Part shown: positions 23,440 to 34,109 of the stretch, in pieces
Numbering within the stretch: the stretch's first letter is position 1
How the letters are laid out: each line of letters begins with the position of its first letter
From: Larix kaempferi
Lineage: Eukaryota > Streptophyta > Pinopsida > Pinales > Pinaceae
DNA length: 64,000 bases
Reading direction: 5' to 3'
Assembly (NCBI GenBank): GCA_027924585.1
Contig: BSBM01000372.1
Coordinates: forward strand, 7,671,001-7,735,000
Notes under the pieces: model-generated
Database searches by the model: none
Told to the model about the DNA's origin: nothing
The model's input: the letters and a program-made list of their open reading frames with translations, nothing else
Position numbers and translations under genes: made by a program

Positions 23440-23840
23440 TGTGAAGAACCTGCAACAATTAATTAATGAAAATACGAGATAGCAGAAATAACAGAACTCA
23501 GAATCACTTTTATTGATCGCAAGCCACTTCGAGGGGGCAACCTCCTTTGAGCACGCTCAATACAAATAACTTCACGGTACCTTCATTGGTTTCAACACAA
23601 ACTTATATACTAAGTCTAGGCGCCAATACCATGGGTCAATACCATGTGTCAATACAAACCATGGGCCAATACAAACTATGGATCAACAATTACTACGGGA
23701 TGACTTACAAAGCGTATGCGTCCAACAACAATAAGACAACCTATAGATCAACAAATACTATGGGATGACTTACAAAGCATATGCGTCCAACAACAATATA
23801 CTAACAAATTAAATAGAAGGGTTGACATGGGTTCCTAACA
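23440..23840 (-). repeat. 3' LTR of element D
   Basis: 401 bp; on the minus strand starts TGTTAGGAACCC and ends GGTTCTTCACA. Aligned base for base with 27549-27949. Confidence 0.92.
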
Positions 23841-23856
23841 TCCCATCTCCCTTAGA
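23841..23856 (-). other. Polypurine tract of element D
   Basis: The minus strand reads TAAGGGAGATGGGA immediately before the 3' LTR. Confidence 0.7.
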
Positions 23857-24252
23857 AAAATATTTGTCCTCAAAGCTTTAGATGTGGAAAGTGATGCAAA
23901 ATCTAAAGGAGTGGTTCCCATGTAGCATCCTTGGGTTGCATGCTAGTTGCATGCTAGGCCACTGACACCTTTTGAGTTTCAGGGAGGGTTTCTTGGAATG
24001 CTGGAGATGAAGAAGAAGCATATCAGCTGCATGAAAATTGATCTCAGAATGATGCTAATTGGCTTGTTGTTTCACTCGAATTCTTGCCATGTGAATATTG
24101 TCCTGCAGAATGAGAAGAATCTGATTGCGGTTTCCAAAAACCGAGTCAAGTGCCTGAACTAGGGAGCTATTGAGGGTGTATGGAAGAAGAATTGGCGGTG
24201 CTTGTCCATAGATTGCTTCATATGGTGTTCTTTTAGATGTGGTATTGTACCA

Positions 24253-24744
24253 CTAGAGCGCTTCTAAGAAATCCAGAGAAATAGTTGTCCAAATCTGTGT
24301 AGGGATGGGCAAGGGTTCGAGCAGTCCCGAAAGGAGTGTCGTTTCACCCTTGTTGACCTGGAAAGTATCACAGTCAGCCACCATCTGTTGAATTGTTATT
24401 TTCAGTCCCTGCCAAAAGAAGTTACATTGTTCTCGGTCATACATTTTGAGGAATCCAGAGTGACCTATTGATGAAGAAGCATGGAGTTCATAGAAGAGAT
24501 AGCCATGTTGAACAGATTGCAACCAATTTGGAACAAGCAGAGAAATAGCTGTAAGAGAAACTGGGTCATCAAATGTGCGAGAAGGAGCATCTTCCACCAT
24601 ATTGTCCTTAACCTTCTTGTAAGTGATCGCATAGGCATAACCCATGAGTTGGATAACCCATTTCAGGTGTGCTGGGGAGGAGACCCATTGTTCCAGGAAA
24701 TTTTCCAGACTCTGGAGATCAGTCTTGATGCAAAAATAATTCCC
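24253..24744 (-). pseudogene. RNase H tail and partial integrase of element D
   Basis: Continues from the fused protease/RNase H reading after a stop at 24744. It shows FCIKTDLQSLENFLEQ, then MGYAYAITYKK (RNase H end), a skip of about 40 residues after QHGY relative to element E, then the integrase zinc-binding region with HASSSIGHSGF and CDTFQVNKGE. It ends after SLDFLEAL, where the next ~125 residues of E, including the second and third catalytic acidic residues, are absent. A remnant of the integrase C-terminus continues in broken frames to about 23960. Confidence 0.8.
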
Positions 24745-25647
24745 TCATAGGTATGGTTGCCACTTCTGTACTGTATGCAAAATAGCCATCATTTCCTGCT
24801 GAGATGTAGATGTGGCTAAATTCTTGCCGGGAAGGTCTCTTGAGGGCGACAAGCCCACTGGTTCAGCAAGGACACCTACATATCTATCCAAGGAAGTAGG
24901 GGAGACCATTGATGGGTGCATCTGAATGGAATGGAGTTGAGCGATGAAACCATGTGAATTCTTATTAAGGATCTTTTCCAGGCGATGTGAACTAATGATG
25001 CGGCAAGACCCTTGGTGTAAGCCCTTAAATTTGTGTTGTGTCCCAATGACTAAAAACTGCATCCAAATTTCAGCAAAATCCCATAAGATGGGGCCAAGTG
25101 TGTGTAACCATTGAATGCCCAAAACAACATCACGTCCTCCTAGGGACAAGGAAAACATGTCAGAGCGCAGGTTATAATCTTCCAGAGAGATACGCACATT
25201 GTGACACTTCCCCTTGCAAGGTAAGGTGCCCCCATTGGCAGCCATGACTTCAAAGTTGGAGCAAGGATGGACAAAACAATCAGCATGTTTGGTGATCCGA
25301 GGGTTAATGAAGTTATGAGTGCTACTAGAATCAATGAGTATTGTAAGAGGAAGCTTCTTGAAGTAACCCCTGACCTGCATTGTTTGGGGGGTGGTGATGC
25401 CAGATAAAGCATGGAGAGATATCTCTGGTTGTTCATCCTGATATGGGGGGTCAATAGGCAGCTCCTGAATGTCGACCTGATCATCCATTGTATCTGGAGC
25501 TTCTTCACCAATTTTAGAGGCAGGCGGAGAATCCATGTCCAAGAGATAGAGCTTTTGTTGAACACATCTATGTCCCCGAGTGATGTTCTCATCACAATTA
25601 TAACAAAGCCCTTTTTCTCTACGTGCTTGCATCTCTGTTTCAGACAA
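24745..25647 (-). pseudogene. Zinc knuckle and protease fused to RNase H scrap, element D
   Basis: A 300-codon open frame. Residues 15-28 are a chromovirus-type zinc knuckle (CYNCDENITRGHRC). Residues ~104-115 are the aspartic protease active-site region LTILIDSSSTHNF, with the usual DSG written DSS. DVVLGIQWLHTLGPI follows. Near residue 268 the frame runs straight from AEPVGLSPSR into DLPGKNLATSTSQQEMMAIL, which in element E are about 1 kb apart, so RT and most of RNase H were deleted in phase. The protein would cut gag-pol precursors in an active element. Confidence 0.85.
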
Positions 25648-25689
25648 ATGCTTGATAGGAGTTGGTCGAGGAGCTAGCGGGATGGGAGG

Positions 25690-26394
25690 TCATTCAGAAC
25701 CCATATTTTGTAAGGGAACAAAAGTGGGTTTGGAGTACTGTTGGGCTACAATCTTGTCTTCTGCCAACTTAGCCAACCCTAGCACTTCCATCATTGTGTT
25801 GGGACAGAACATTTTAACCTCTGACCGGATTTCATCCTTAAAACCACTGATAAAACAACTCCTGTAGAATTCATTAGACAATCCTTCTATGTGATTGGCT
25901 AGTTTCTCAAATTCTGTCTGATACTCTCTCACAGTGCCACTTTGACGAAGTTTAGTGAGTGCTCCGGTGAAGTCATCAAAAGCACTAGGACCAAATCGTT
26001 GCAAAAAAAGTTGGAAAAAATCTATCCATTTTGGCTCGTCATGCGCCTTGATGTACCAATGACACCATTGAAGGGCTTCTTGTTGCAAATGAAAGGATGC
26101 AAGTGGAACTTTTTGAACATCAAAAGTATTATGCAGACTGAAATACTGTTCGACACGATAGATCCATCCAGTCAGATCAGTACCATTGAAGCTAGGAAAT
26201 TCAAGATTTGGACCACAAAAATTGCTGGAAGAAGAGAACCCATTGGCTGCAGAAGATTCTTGCTGTCGATTATTGTTCATGGCTGAATGTTGAAGATGGA
26301 GGCTGAGAAATTTTTCATCCAGATCTTGGAGTTTGGTTTGGATGGCTGCAAGTGCTTCCTCCATGGTTGTTGCTCCTGCGCGGGTGACAACCAT
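25690..26394 (-). CDS. Gag of element D (open, 234 codons)
   Basis: Starts MVVTRAG and keeps a continuous frame to a stop after NMGSE. The N-terminal 40 residues look like a coiled coil (EEALAAIQTKLQDLDEKFLS). The middle holds the retrotransposon gag core (GWIYRVEQYFSLH, FLQRFG, DFTGALTKLRQSGTVREYQ, CFISGFKDEIR). Zinc knuckle coding lies in the next segment after the stop. Gag forms the virus-like particle that packages element RNA. Element E has the same gag with extra stops. That this frame is intact while pol is deleted fits a non-autonomous but packageable element. Confidence 0.8.
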   Translation of the reverse strand: MVVTRAGATTMEEALAAIQTKLQDLDEKFLSLHLQHSAMNNNRQQESSAANGFSSSSNFCGPNLEFPSFNGTDLTGWIYRVEQYFSLHNTFDVQKVPLASFHLQQEALQWCHWYIKAHDEPKWIDFFQLFLQRFGPSAFDDFTGALTKLRQSGTVREYQTEFEKLANHIEGLSNEFYRSCFISGFKDEIRSEVKMFCPNTMMEVLGLAKLAEDKIVAQQYSKPTFVPLQNMGSE

Positions 26395-26395
26395 A

Positions 26396-26428
26396 ACCAG
26401 GATTTTTTTTTTTTTTGGGGGGGGGGGA
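26396..26428. repeat. Homopolymer tracts upstream of element D gag
   Basis: A run of about 15 T then about 10 G on the plus strand (poly-C then poly-A on the coding strand) lies within 10 bp of the gag ATG. Element E has a ~22-nt run of T at the same place (62637-62655). Length is clearly unstable in this family. Confidence 0.75.
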
Positions 26429-26885
26429 ATGGATAGAAAAACACAAACAAAAGCTTATTTAGTGAAGGGAAATTTGGATTTGGGAAAAAATCGGACGTGT
26501 AATTGGGGTTTGACTAGGTTTTGGACACTTTATGATGGACAGGGAAGCAAAAAATGGGGATTTCAGAAGCGGGGTGAAGGAATGAGAAAATTTGTCAAAG
26601 AGGGACAAAGAAGCAGAAATAGGGAATGAACACGGTGGAAAAATTTGGACGCGAGTGGGTGAAAATTGAAGAAGTTATGGCAAACCCTAAAAATAGACAA
26701 ATGTGAGATTTTTGGCTTTGGGATGTAGAATTTGGGACAGGGTCCTCAGGAATAAAATATGCAGAATGGTATTGCAGGGGTGTCCAGGAAGTTTCAAGGG
26801 AAATGAAGTTAAAATAAGGGAGATATGGAGAAAAAATGGAAATTGGATCTGCAACAGATTTTTTTTATTTTTTATTTTTTTTTTA

Positions 26886-27545
26886 GAATTGGATCTGCAA
26901 CGGCGCGGAAGGGATCAGAACAATTAGATCGAAAACAGCACGGAAGGGATTGGCAACATATGGATCTGTAACGGCGTCGAATGGATCGAAAACGGCTGGA
27001 TTTGAAACAGCTTTCATAATAGATCTTAAATGGCTGGATCTGAAACGGCTTTCAGAATAGATCTGAAATGGCTGGATCTGAAATAGCTTGGAATGGATAT
27101 AAAATGGTGCGGAAGTGATTGGCAACAGTTCAGCTGAAAATAGATATGGACCCCAGGTATGTTCGAATTCCTAATAGTTCAGGGGTTTCACTCGGCCACC
27201 AATGCTATCTGACGGCTTGCGTATTAGGGCAGTAACCCTCACTCCATGGCTCAGGTAAAAATGATAACCGCTTTGCCACAAACGACAGCTCTTGGTTTAC
27301 CTCACGGGTGGGAACTAGTCAATCAGGTAGGGGTCGTTACCCTTTTCGCTGGTAGGTCCTCTCAGTGGGCTAGCTACTTTGGGGTTCCTGTGGTACTCCT
27401 CACAATGAGTTTTAGGGCTTATGCCCAAGTACTTTCCACAGTTAAACAGATAGGGATTATTCCCAGATCTGAACTTGCAATAGATGCGAAAAACAAATTT
27501 TGACAAAAATTCCACCCAACGAGCCCAAGAAAGTGCTCTGATACC
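26886..27545 (-). other. 5' leader of element D with degenerate repeats
   Basis: From 26886 to 27130 a short phrase 'ggatctgaaacggctttcag' or variants recurs about six times. From 27140 to 27534 the sequence is closely similar to 63200-63597 of element E ('ggtttcactcggccaccaat', 'gcttgcgtatt', 'gaactagtcaatcaggtag'). This is untranslated leader between primer site and gag; strong similarity outside coding sequence suggests a packaging or primer-related constraint or simply recent common origin. Confidence 0.65.
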
Positions 27546-27546
27546 A
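27535..27546 (-). other. Primer binding site of element D
   Basis: The minus strand reads TGGTATCAGAGC two bases after the 5' LTR end; it matches the initiator tRNA-Met 3' end. Confidence 0.9.
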
Positions 27547-27548
27547 AA

Positions 27549-27949
27549 TGTGAAGAACCTGCAACAATTAATTAATGAAAATACGAGATAGCAGAAATAA
27601 CAGAACTCAGAATCACTTTTATTGATCGTAGGCCACTTTGAGGGGGAAACCTCCTTTGAGCAAGCTCAATACAAATAACTTCACGGTACCTTCATTGGTC
27701 TCAACACAAACTTATATACTAAGTCTAGGCACCAATACCATGGGTCAATACCATGTGTCAATACAAACCATGGGCCAATACAAACTATGGATCAACAATT
27801 ACAACAGGACGACTTACAAAGCATATGCATCCAACAACAATAAGACAAAATATGGATCAACAAATACTATGGGACGACTTACAAAGCATATGCATCAAAC
27901 AACAATATACTAACAAAGTAAATAGAAGGGTTGACATGGGTTCCTAACA
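27549..27949 (-). repeat. 5' LTR of element D
   Basis: 401 bp, paired with 23440-23840. A TATATAAG box lies at 27711-27718 on the minus strand. Confidence 0.92.
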
Positions 27950-28006
27950 AGGTCATCCTTCTAGGGGACTTCAATGCTCAAACTAAAGATCAACAGAGTG
28001 TTAGGA
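27950..28006 (+). pseudogene. Possible LINE endonuclease scrap
   Basis: Directly at the D insertion site the plus strand reads VILLGDFNAQT, like the GDFNA motif of LINE-type apurinic endonucleases. The reading stays open for 19 codons from the target duplication. The upstream part before D (ending at 23439) shows no further LINE motif. Too short to be sure. Confidence 0.35.
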
Positions 28007-29428
28007 TATTTAGACTCTTAGGAGTTAGTTAAGATTGTGAAAGTTCCAAATGCTAGGTGATTGATGTCCTTATGTTCTCAACTAAACAAGCAAGTTATTT
28101 AATTGCGGAAAGTTAAGTTCTTCACATAGAAACAATCACACAGATAGCTAGAAAGTAAAATAGTGCAAGCATAAACAATTACACACATGCATAGGGATTT
28201 CCTTTTTCAATTCAGGTTATCATTAAGTTAATCAAAGCTTACAATCCAACCTCCACAACTGCTAAAAACCATCAGTTGCATGGTAAAAAGAAATCACTCC
28301 AACTAGAACTGCTTTCCCTGCTGAAGCAAAGTAAGCCTGCACATAAAGAAAGTAATTGATTTCAATATATCTCAGTTTCAACCAGTATTAGAAAAAGGCT
28401 GAATGGAGAATTTCCATCAACATTGATTCTGTCTATTACAAAATGGCTAATAGAATCAAAATTTATTTTAAGGTAACAAGTAATTTTATTCCTTAAAATA
28501 AATGAACTCCACCCAATAAAATTATAAAAGTTAAAATCTTAATTTCATCAACTTAACTTAGTGGAAGGGTACAAACTACCTTTTTTGTTATACCCGGTTT
28601 TGCTCTCCATTTCTTCCCATCTTACAGTGTTCAGAATGGACAATATTCATGTAGGACATCAAGCCAAATATATGCGTTAGTTGGATTTAAATAGGTGTCT
28701 AAAAGTAATTTTTTCCAAGTTTGATAGATTTGCAAAAAATCATATTGAAAGGAAAAGTGGGCTCAATCCAAGGGTTGTATAGGAAAAAAATGGGGCCAAT
28801 AGTTAGTTTCTTAAATGGTAGAACTTGAACAAAACTCTACTGCAATCTTAAAATCCCTTACTTATAGTTCACGAGGGTAGTGTCATTCCAGGAGTTTGAT
28901 CTATAGCTTTGTCATCTGAGCACCAAATCTGAATCTATGATTTTATTTATTTATTTAACCTATGAAAGGATCATGACCATGCCAAATTTCTGGGCCAACA
29001 AGGCAGTTGCAAGCAGGAAATTACTTCTCTTTCTCCATGGGATTACTTGTAAATAACAAACCGGATTCACACATATAACCCAGAACAAATAAGCGGTAAA
29101 CCCAATTCAATAATACATAAACAAATATTTAATAATGAAATAATCATCTAATAGATGAAGGAATGATGAATGTGAAATAGGATAGTGTGGCCGTGCTTCT
29201 CAAGGAATCTTTAAAAATCCAGTCTCAACATTATTTGAAATCTAAGATGTTATCTTCTAGTATTGATTCTATCTAATCTTATGTCTATTTTCTCTTCAAG
29301 TTCAGTATGAATTAATCTACTTATCTCTTTCGCATTTTCTTCAAATGCTCATAAAGCAGTACATTGAAATTGACAATTCTGCATATTGAGACTAGCCCAT
29401 TCTCTAACATGGATGTTTATATGCATAG
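28007..29428. other. CACTA interior, unclassified
   Basis: A+T-rich sequence without recognised exons. It separates the two parts of the captured carboxyltransferase fragment and could be a long intron plus inserted sequence. No repeat pair was found. Confidence 0.35.
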
Positions 29429-29960
29429 GAACCTCTTGGGGGTGCGCATATGGACCCATTTGAGGCTTGGAAACAAATAGAGAATGCAGTAAGGAAGCAC
29501 ATGCATGTAAGTAGAGCTTTCCTTCAAAATATCCAAGTTTCATATTTTATATATTATTCATAACAATGTCTGTTTATGTTATTCATAACAATGTCTATGT
29601 CACCAGGAACTGCTACAAATGAGCCCTGATGAGGTGCAGTAGGATCGGATTGCTAAGTTCTGTGCTATTGGTCTCTGGCAAGAGAATGAAGTTGATGCTC
29701 ATAGAAAACGTAACATGAAGAAGGTGGATGCACCTATCCTAGAGCCATCAATTATTACAGCCCCTTCACTGCAAACTTTAGAATCAAGTCTAAATTATAA
29801 GCCTGAAAACATGAAAGGGGATGATGTAGATTTCAAGGTACACCCGTCAAGCTCAAGTGTTGGGGTAGAGAACATAAAAAGGGATGGTCCAAAAGTTGAC
29901 AAAATAGATGAGGAAACGATGAGCATTGTTAATGCATCATCTAATCACAATTTTATTTAG
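29429..29960 (+). pseudogene. Captured acetyl-CoA carboxylase alpha-CT fragment, exons iii-iv
   Basis: Exon iii (29429-29506) encodes EPLGGAHMDPFEAWKQIENA in part and ends HMH before GTAAGT. A 100-bp intron ends CACCAG, and exon iv (29607-29960) opens ELLQMSPDEVQ, then a TAG at 29640-29642, then DRIAKFCAIGLWQENEV and RKRNMKK, and a variable tail to a stop at 29958-29960. Exon iii continues exactly where exon ii (ending VIP) stops, giving the family's IPEPLGGAH block. Together the four exons cover the C-terminal end of the alpha subunit. The TAG and the broken donor of exon ii mark it as a pseudogene. It is inside the CACTA element on the plus strand. Confidence 0.87.
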
Positions 29961-31478
29961 GGTTAGATAAGTTTTAGAATCTAGTGTGATTTCTGCATTA
30001 ATAGGAAGTTTGTTTATTTTATTAGACAAAGTTAATTTAGTAACACATTATTGGTAGTAGTTTAATGAATAAAGGATTGAAGTAAGATATGTCCATGATA
30101 ATGTTCTACTTTGTTGTATATGATACATTACAGAAATGTAGCCTGTTGTTCTGTTTGCAACAGTTACAACTACAAATGTGAGTTTACAAAAGGGTTTGAG
30201 CTCAGATAATTTTGTGAATTTAAATCTCAAAACTGTCCTTCCGGAAGCGTTATAATGTTTTCATTTTTGGGTAAATATTGGTTCGATCATTCATAGGTAT
30301 TACAGGTGTCTATTAGTAAGTTTTACTATCATTCTTAACTAATTTAAACATCGGTTCAAATATAAGTGCCATAACTTCCTTATATTGTTTTTAATTTACT
30401 AACTGGGCAACGATTTGATAGGTTATTTTTAAGTGTCCATTAATTATAGTGGAGGTGATCTAAATTCTAGCACACTTCAGTAATCCTATGCTATAAGAAT
30501 TTCTAGTTTTTAAATTTTTAATAATAGTTCATTTCAAAGTGCATAGATGATAGCATCATGCAAATTTTCAATAAAACTTCATTTTTAAAGTACATAGATA
30601 TAGCACATACTACAAAAACAAGTCTAGTGTGTATAAAACAACTCTGGTGTGTATTTGGGTCAGAAAAACAAACCAAACGAGTATAATTTAGAGTTTGACT
30701 CACGTGCGCATAGTTAACATAAAAATTTTAGTAGATTTGGGCGGGGTGATGTTCAAAAAGATTCAGCATTTTAATAAAAGGATTAGAAGGTTCCAAAGAA
30801 ATTTCAGAAATATGGAACATATCAATTTATACTTAATTAAAGGCATTGCTAAAAAATTCAAATAATCACAAAAAATACACTAAAATGCATCATCTATAAC
30901 TCAAAAGAGATATACGCAAGTCTATGTGACATTATAACACTATCCATACTTTAGAGCCTAAGGTCAGAGTTATAAAAGAAAATTTAAACATATGATACAT
31001 GAAAACCTGATTCATAGCCATAACCAGTGCTCTAAAATAACATTTTTCTTTTAAATCAAATGAGGTTTTTTCCTTTAATTTTTCATAGGAAAAGGTAAGC
31101 AGGCCTGGTTTGAACCAATTCGGCCAACCCAAATGGTTCAGGATCCAACTGAAGCAAATCCAGGTCTAGCATAATCAGACTCACAGATCAACCTGATAGG
31201 CATTTGACTTGTGAGTCCAAGTCCAACTAGAGGAATCTGGTAAAATAGCTTTTTCCAACAAGAGTTCAAGGATAAAAACCCAGCAAGGCAGCATTTCCTA
31301 ACATTAACCCACACCCACTATTCTAGCAGGGCATTGCTTTGTATTACGTCCATGTGGATAGCTTATGTAAGGATGGTTAAGAACATGGCATTTTTTATTT
31401 CAAATTTTCAGGCTAGAACCATACAAATTACACAAAAAAAAAAAATCAAATCCCATTTGGAAAATGTAGAAAAATGAC
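29961..31478. other. CACTA interior, unclassified
   Basis: A+T-rich; no exon recognised. It may contain the 3' flank of the carboxyltransferase fragment (from 29961) and the intron or flank after the La fragment (up to 31478). Confidence 0.35.
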
Positions 31479-31974
31479 CCATCGTCTTCAGAAACACAGA
31501 GGGTAGAAGATGAATTGCAAATGACTTCTACAACCACAGCAACAGTTTCCTCCGTTACATTCTCAGGCCCCACTTCCTTCAGACCAATATGGTTTCTCAT
31601 TCGTTGAAACGAGCAAATTAAAGACACGCTAACCACTATTATTGGGTATTGTCAAGGAAATTCCATACTTGAACAACAAAAACTAACAACACACAAATTA
31701 GTATAACTCAAAGATGAAAAGAAAAAAATATACTCTCATCCTCGCTCTCTTGAATGGTTTTTTTAAGGAAATTATCGTGTGGAAGGTTGTTGTCATTGAA
31801 GTAAAATTCAACCTGCTTGTAGGCGCAATAAAACACAAATTAAAAATTAATGAAATTGGATCAAATAAACTGAGAATGTGAGGGAAGGATGACTACTACA
31901 TGATTGAAGATGATAATGGGTACTTGGCGGAGCAGTTTGCTTGAAGTCTCCTGGTCCAATACAACTGCTACCAT
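31479..31974 (-). pseudogene. Captured La protein gene fragment, three exons
   Basis: Exon 1 (31924-31974) starts with ATG and reads MVAVVLDQETSSKLLRQ. Exon 2 (31734-31812) reads VEFYFNDNNLPHDNFLKKTI then QESEDE. Exon 3 (about 31479-31635) reads SVSLICSFQRMRNHIGL and VTEETVAVVVEVICNSS. This is the La motif (winged-helix RNA-binding domain) at the N-terminus of plant La proteins, which bind 3' UUU-OH ends of RNA polymerase III transcripts. Introns of 111 and 98 bp are GT-AG; exon 2 ends one base into an ATG codon that exon 3 completes. About 95 codons are open with no stop. Downstream RRM exons were not found. It lies on the minus strand of the CACTA element. Confidence 0.87.
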
Positions 31975-32840
31975 GGCTCTTGTTGCTTCTCTGCTTCCTG
32001 CCTTAAGTTTTGTTGAGCCGAAAATCCTTCTCACAGAGAAAACCAAAAACAGTCTCATTGCTCCGTTCCGTGACAAATGCCAATTGCGATGGATATGCAG
32101 TCTTATGGGGAGAGCATATAGGGTTTTAGGTTTAGGAGCTGAGTGTAAAAGATCCTCTAGATATTTTTTCATCTACAATCAAGAGTGTAAAAGATGCAAG
32201 ATTGAGGACAAGAAACCCTTAGTAATCCTATACAATTGATGCCTGACAATTACCTGACATATGGATTGAAGCAGAGAAGAAATACATTTACTACAGATGC
32301 AATGTGATTGAAATACTGGTCTAGACCTAGAGCTACTCCTGCTGCATCAATTACTAAATCAACCGAATTAACTACTGCACTTGGTGGTGTACTAACAAAC
32401 CTTAACATAGTAATCCAGTGGTATTGTTTGTTTTCTTCATAACTTAACCTGATCGCTTCTGCTTAGTGACGGGGTCAGCTTCCTTCATCTACTTTAAGTC
32501 AATCCTGAATGGGGATTTTATTACACGGCTCTCCCGTCGATCAAAGGACCAATTGATTGAGTCAGCACAGATATTAATCAATTTACACCTACTGAATGCA
32601 ACGAAGGCCACCATTGACCACCATCGACGGTAACCTACAAGCAGACTCATCACCGATTTTTCTAGAAATTTAAATTTGGGCCCATTAAAAACCCTAAAAG
32701 CAAGAAAATATGAAATAATTGTAAATGAATAGAGGGGATTTCCCATTCCTTTGCAGCTCCCTAATCTTTCGTTGGAGATGTAGGTAGCCAGTGAATATCC
32801 ATTGGACACTTCAGCTAAGGAAGAGTTATTCAACTCAATA
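31975..32840 (-). promoter_or_regulatory. Likely captured 5' flank of the La fragment
   Basis: Upstream of the La ATG on the minus strand. It holds GGGCCC at 32678-32683 next to AACCCTAAAA (32689-32698), a telo-box-like motif with a site-II-like GGGCCC. That pair is frequent in promoters of plant translation and RNA-processing genes. A second AGGGTTTTAGGTTTAGG-type tract is near 32110. Whether the promoter is complete or works is unknown. Confidence 0.4.
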
Positions 32841-34109
32841 AAATAGTTAAAAAACCCAAAAAAATATTAAATGAAAACCTATCAAAGAAAAGGGGGCATT
32901 TTCTAAATCACCAAATAAATAAATTTTGCTCCCAAATTCCGAGGTCTCCTAATGAACAAATTTTTGTCAAAGAAGAGCGGGCATATTCTAAATCACCAAA
33001 AAATAGCGCCAAAAATTAGTTAAAGGTCTGCCCACGAGGTTAGGAGGTAAGGATAGTTTGGGCTGGAAGTGTTTGCTTTGTTTAGTGTTTTATGTATTGT
33101 TTGTTTTCTTATATATTATATAGAATAATATATTTATTTGTAATATATATAATACATAATAGTTAGTGTTATTTTTTATTATTTATTTATTTATATAATA
33201 TAATATATATAATATTTATTTGTTGTTTAAGTATATAATATAAAATTAAAAATTTAATAATAAAAATAAAATTTAAATTTAAAAAAAGAAGAAGATAAAA
33301 ATAGCATTGCCATTGCACAAGTTAAGACCTTAGAGTTAAGTTAAGACATTAGAGTTTTATTTTACACCATTAACAATTTATTTATTCAATGTCAACTTGC
33401 GGAAATATTAGAATCATGGTAACTCTTTTTTAAAAAGAATTTTAAAAAAGGGAGGATTTTTTTTCTTTTCAAAATGGAGGATATTGGCAATTTTTTGCAG
33501 GGGAGAGACCCGAGGGGAACTTTAGAACTTTCCAAACTTAGGCATGAAGAGAACCATGATGAATGGATGCCTATGGAGAATTAATTGAGGTTGTGAAATT
33601 GACAATATTTAGCTAACAAGACGCAAAATACATGAACTTACCGACACTTTAACAGACTGCCGAGAGGGTAAAATGACAATGGGTTTGTTCAAATAAAATA
33701 TGAACATGGCCAGAATGATGAGCCAAACACAATGCCACCAAATTGATGACATGGAAATTCCAAGAGGGAAAGACAACAAATATGCAAGACTCGACTCAAC
33801 CACACTATGATGATGCACATGATGCAACTTGGCCGATCTATCGAAGGGATAATACGAAAGAAAAAATGGTGAAATAAGATATGGACATGATAAGCACATC
33901 AAACTGATGTGACAATATAGATGAAACAATCTTGCAAAAAAATTTAGTAGGTTCCCCTATGACATCATGTTTTGACACTAGCTCGTGCTTCTATATCCAT
34001 CTACAATGTTACAATTTACTTTGGGGGGTCTCTGAATCCATCTACAATGTTAAAATATAGTAAATTGTACAAATTCATTGTCAAAATTGTAATTAATTTT
34101 CATTGGTGG
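32841..34109. other. CACTA interior, right part
   Basis: Contains an extreme A+T tract (33105-33300). A small exon-like reading on the plus strand at 33472-33585 starts MEDIGNFLQGRDPRG and ends DEWMPMEN before a stop; it has a CAG|G junction-like sequence but I do not recognise it. The phrase 'atccatctacaatgtta' occurs twice near 33995 and 34035. Confidence 0.35.

Larger units (their letters stand above)
23440..27949 (-). mobile_element. Ty3/gypsy chromovirus derivative D (internally deleted)
   Basis: A 4,510-bp minus-strand element with 401-bp LTRs, perfect 5-bp target duplication AGGTC (23435-23439 and 27950-27954), primer site and polypurine tract. Coding order is gag, zinc knuckle, protease, then a junction skipping RT and most of RNase H, then parts of integrase. 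Compared with element E, at least four internal stretches are missing: RT/RNase H core, part of the integrase N-terminus, the integrase catalytic core and most of the chromodomain. By eye the LTRs differ at 19 positions (about 4.7%). It probably moved using proteins of an E-like relative, or decayed after insertion. It sits inside the CACTA element. Confidence 0.92.
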
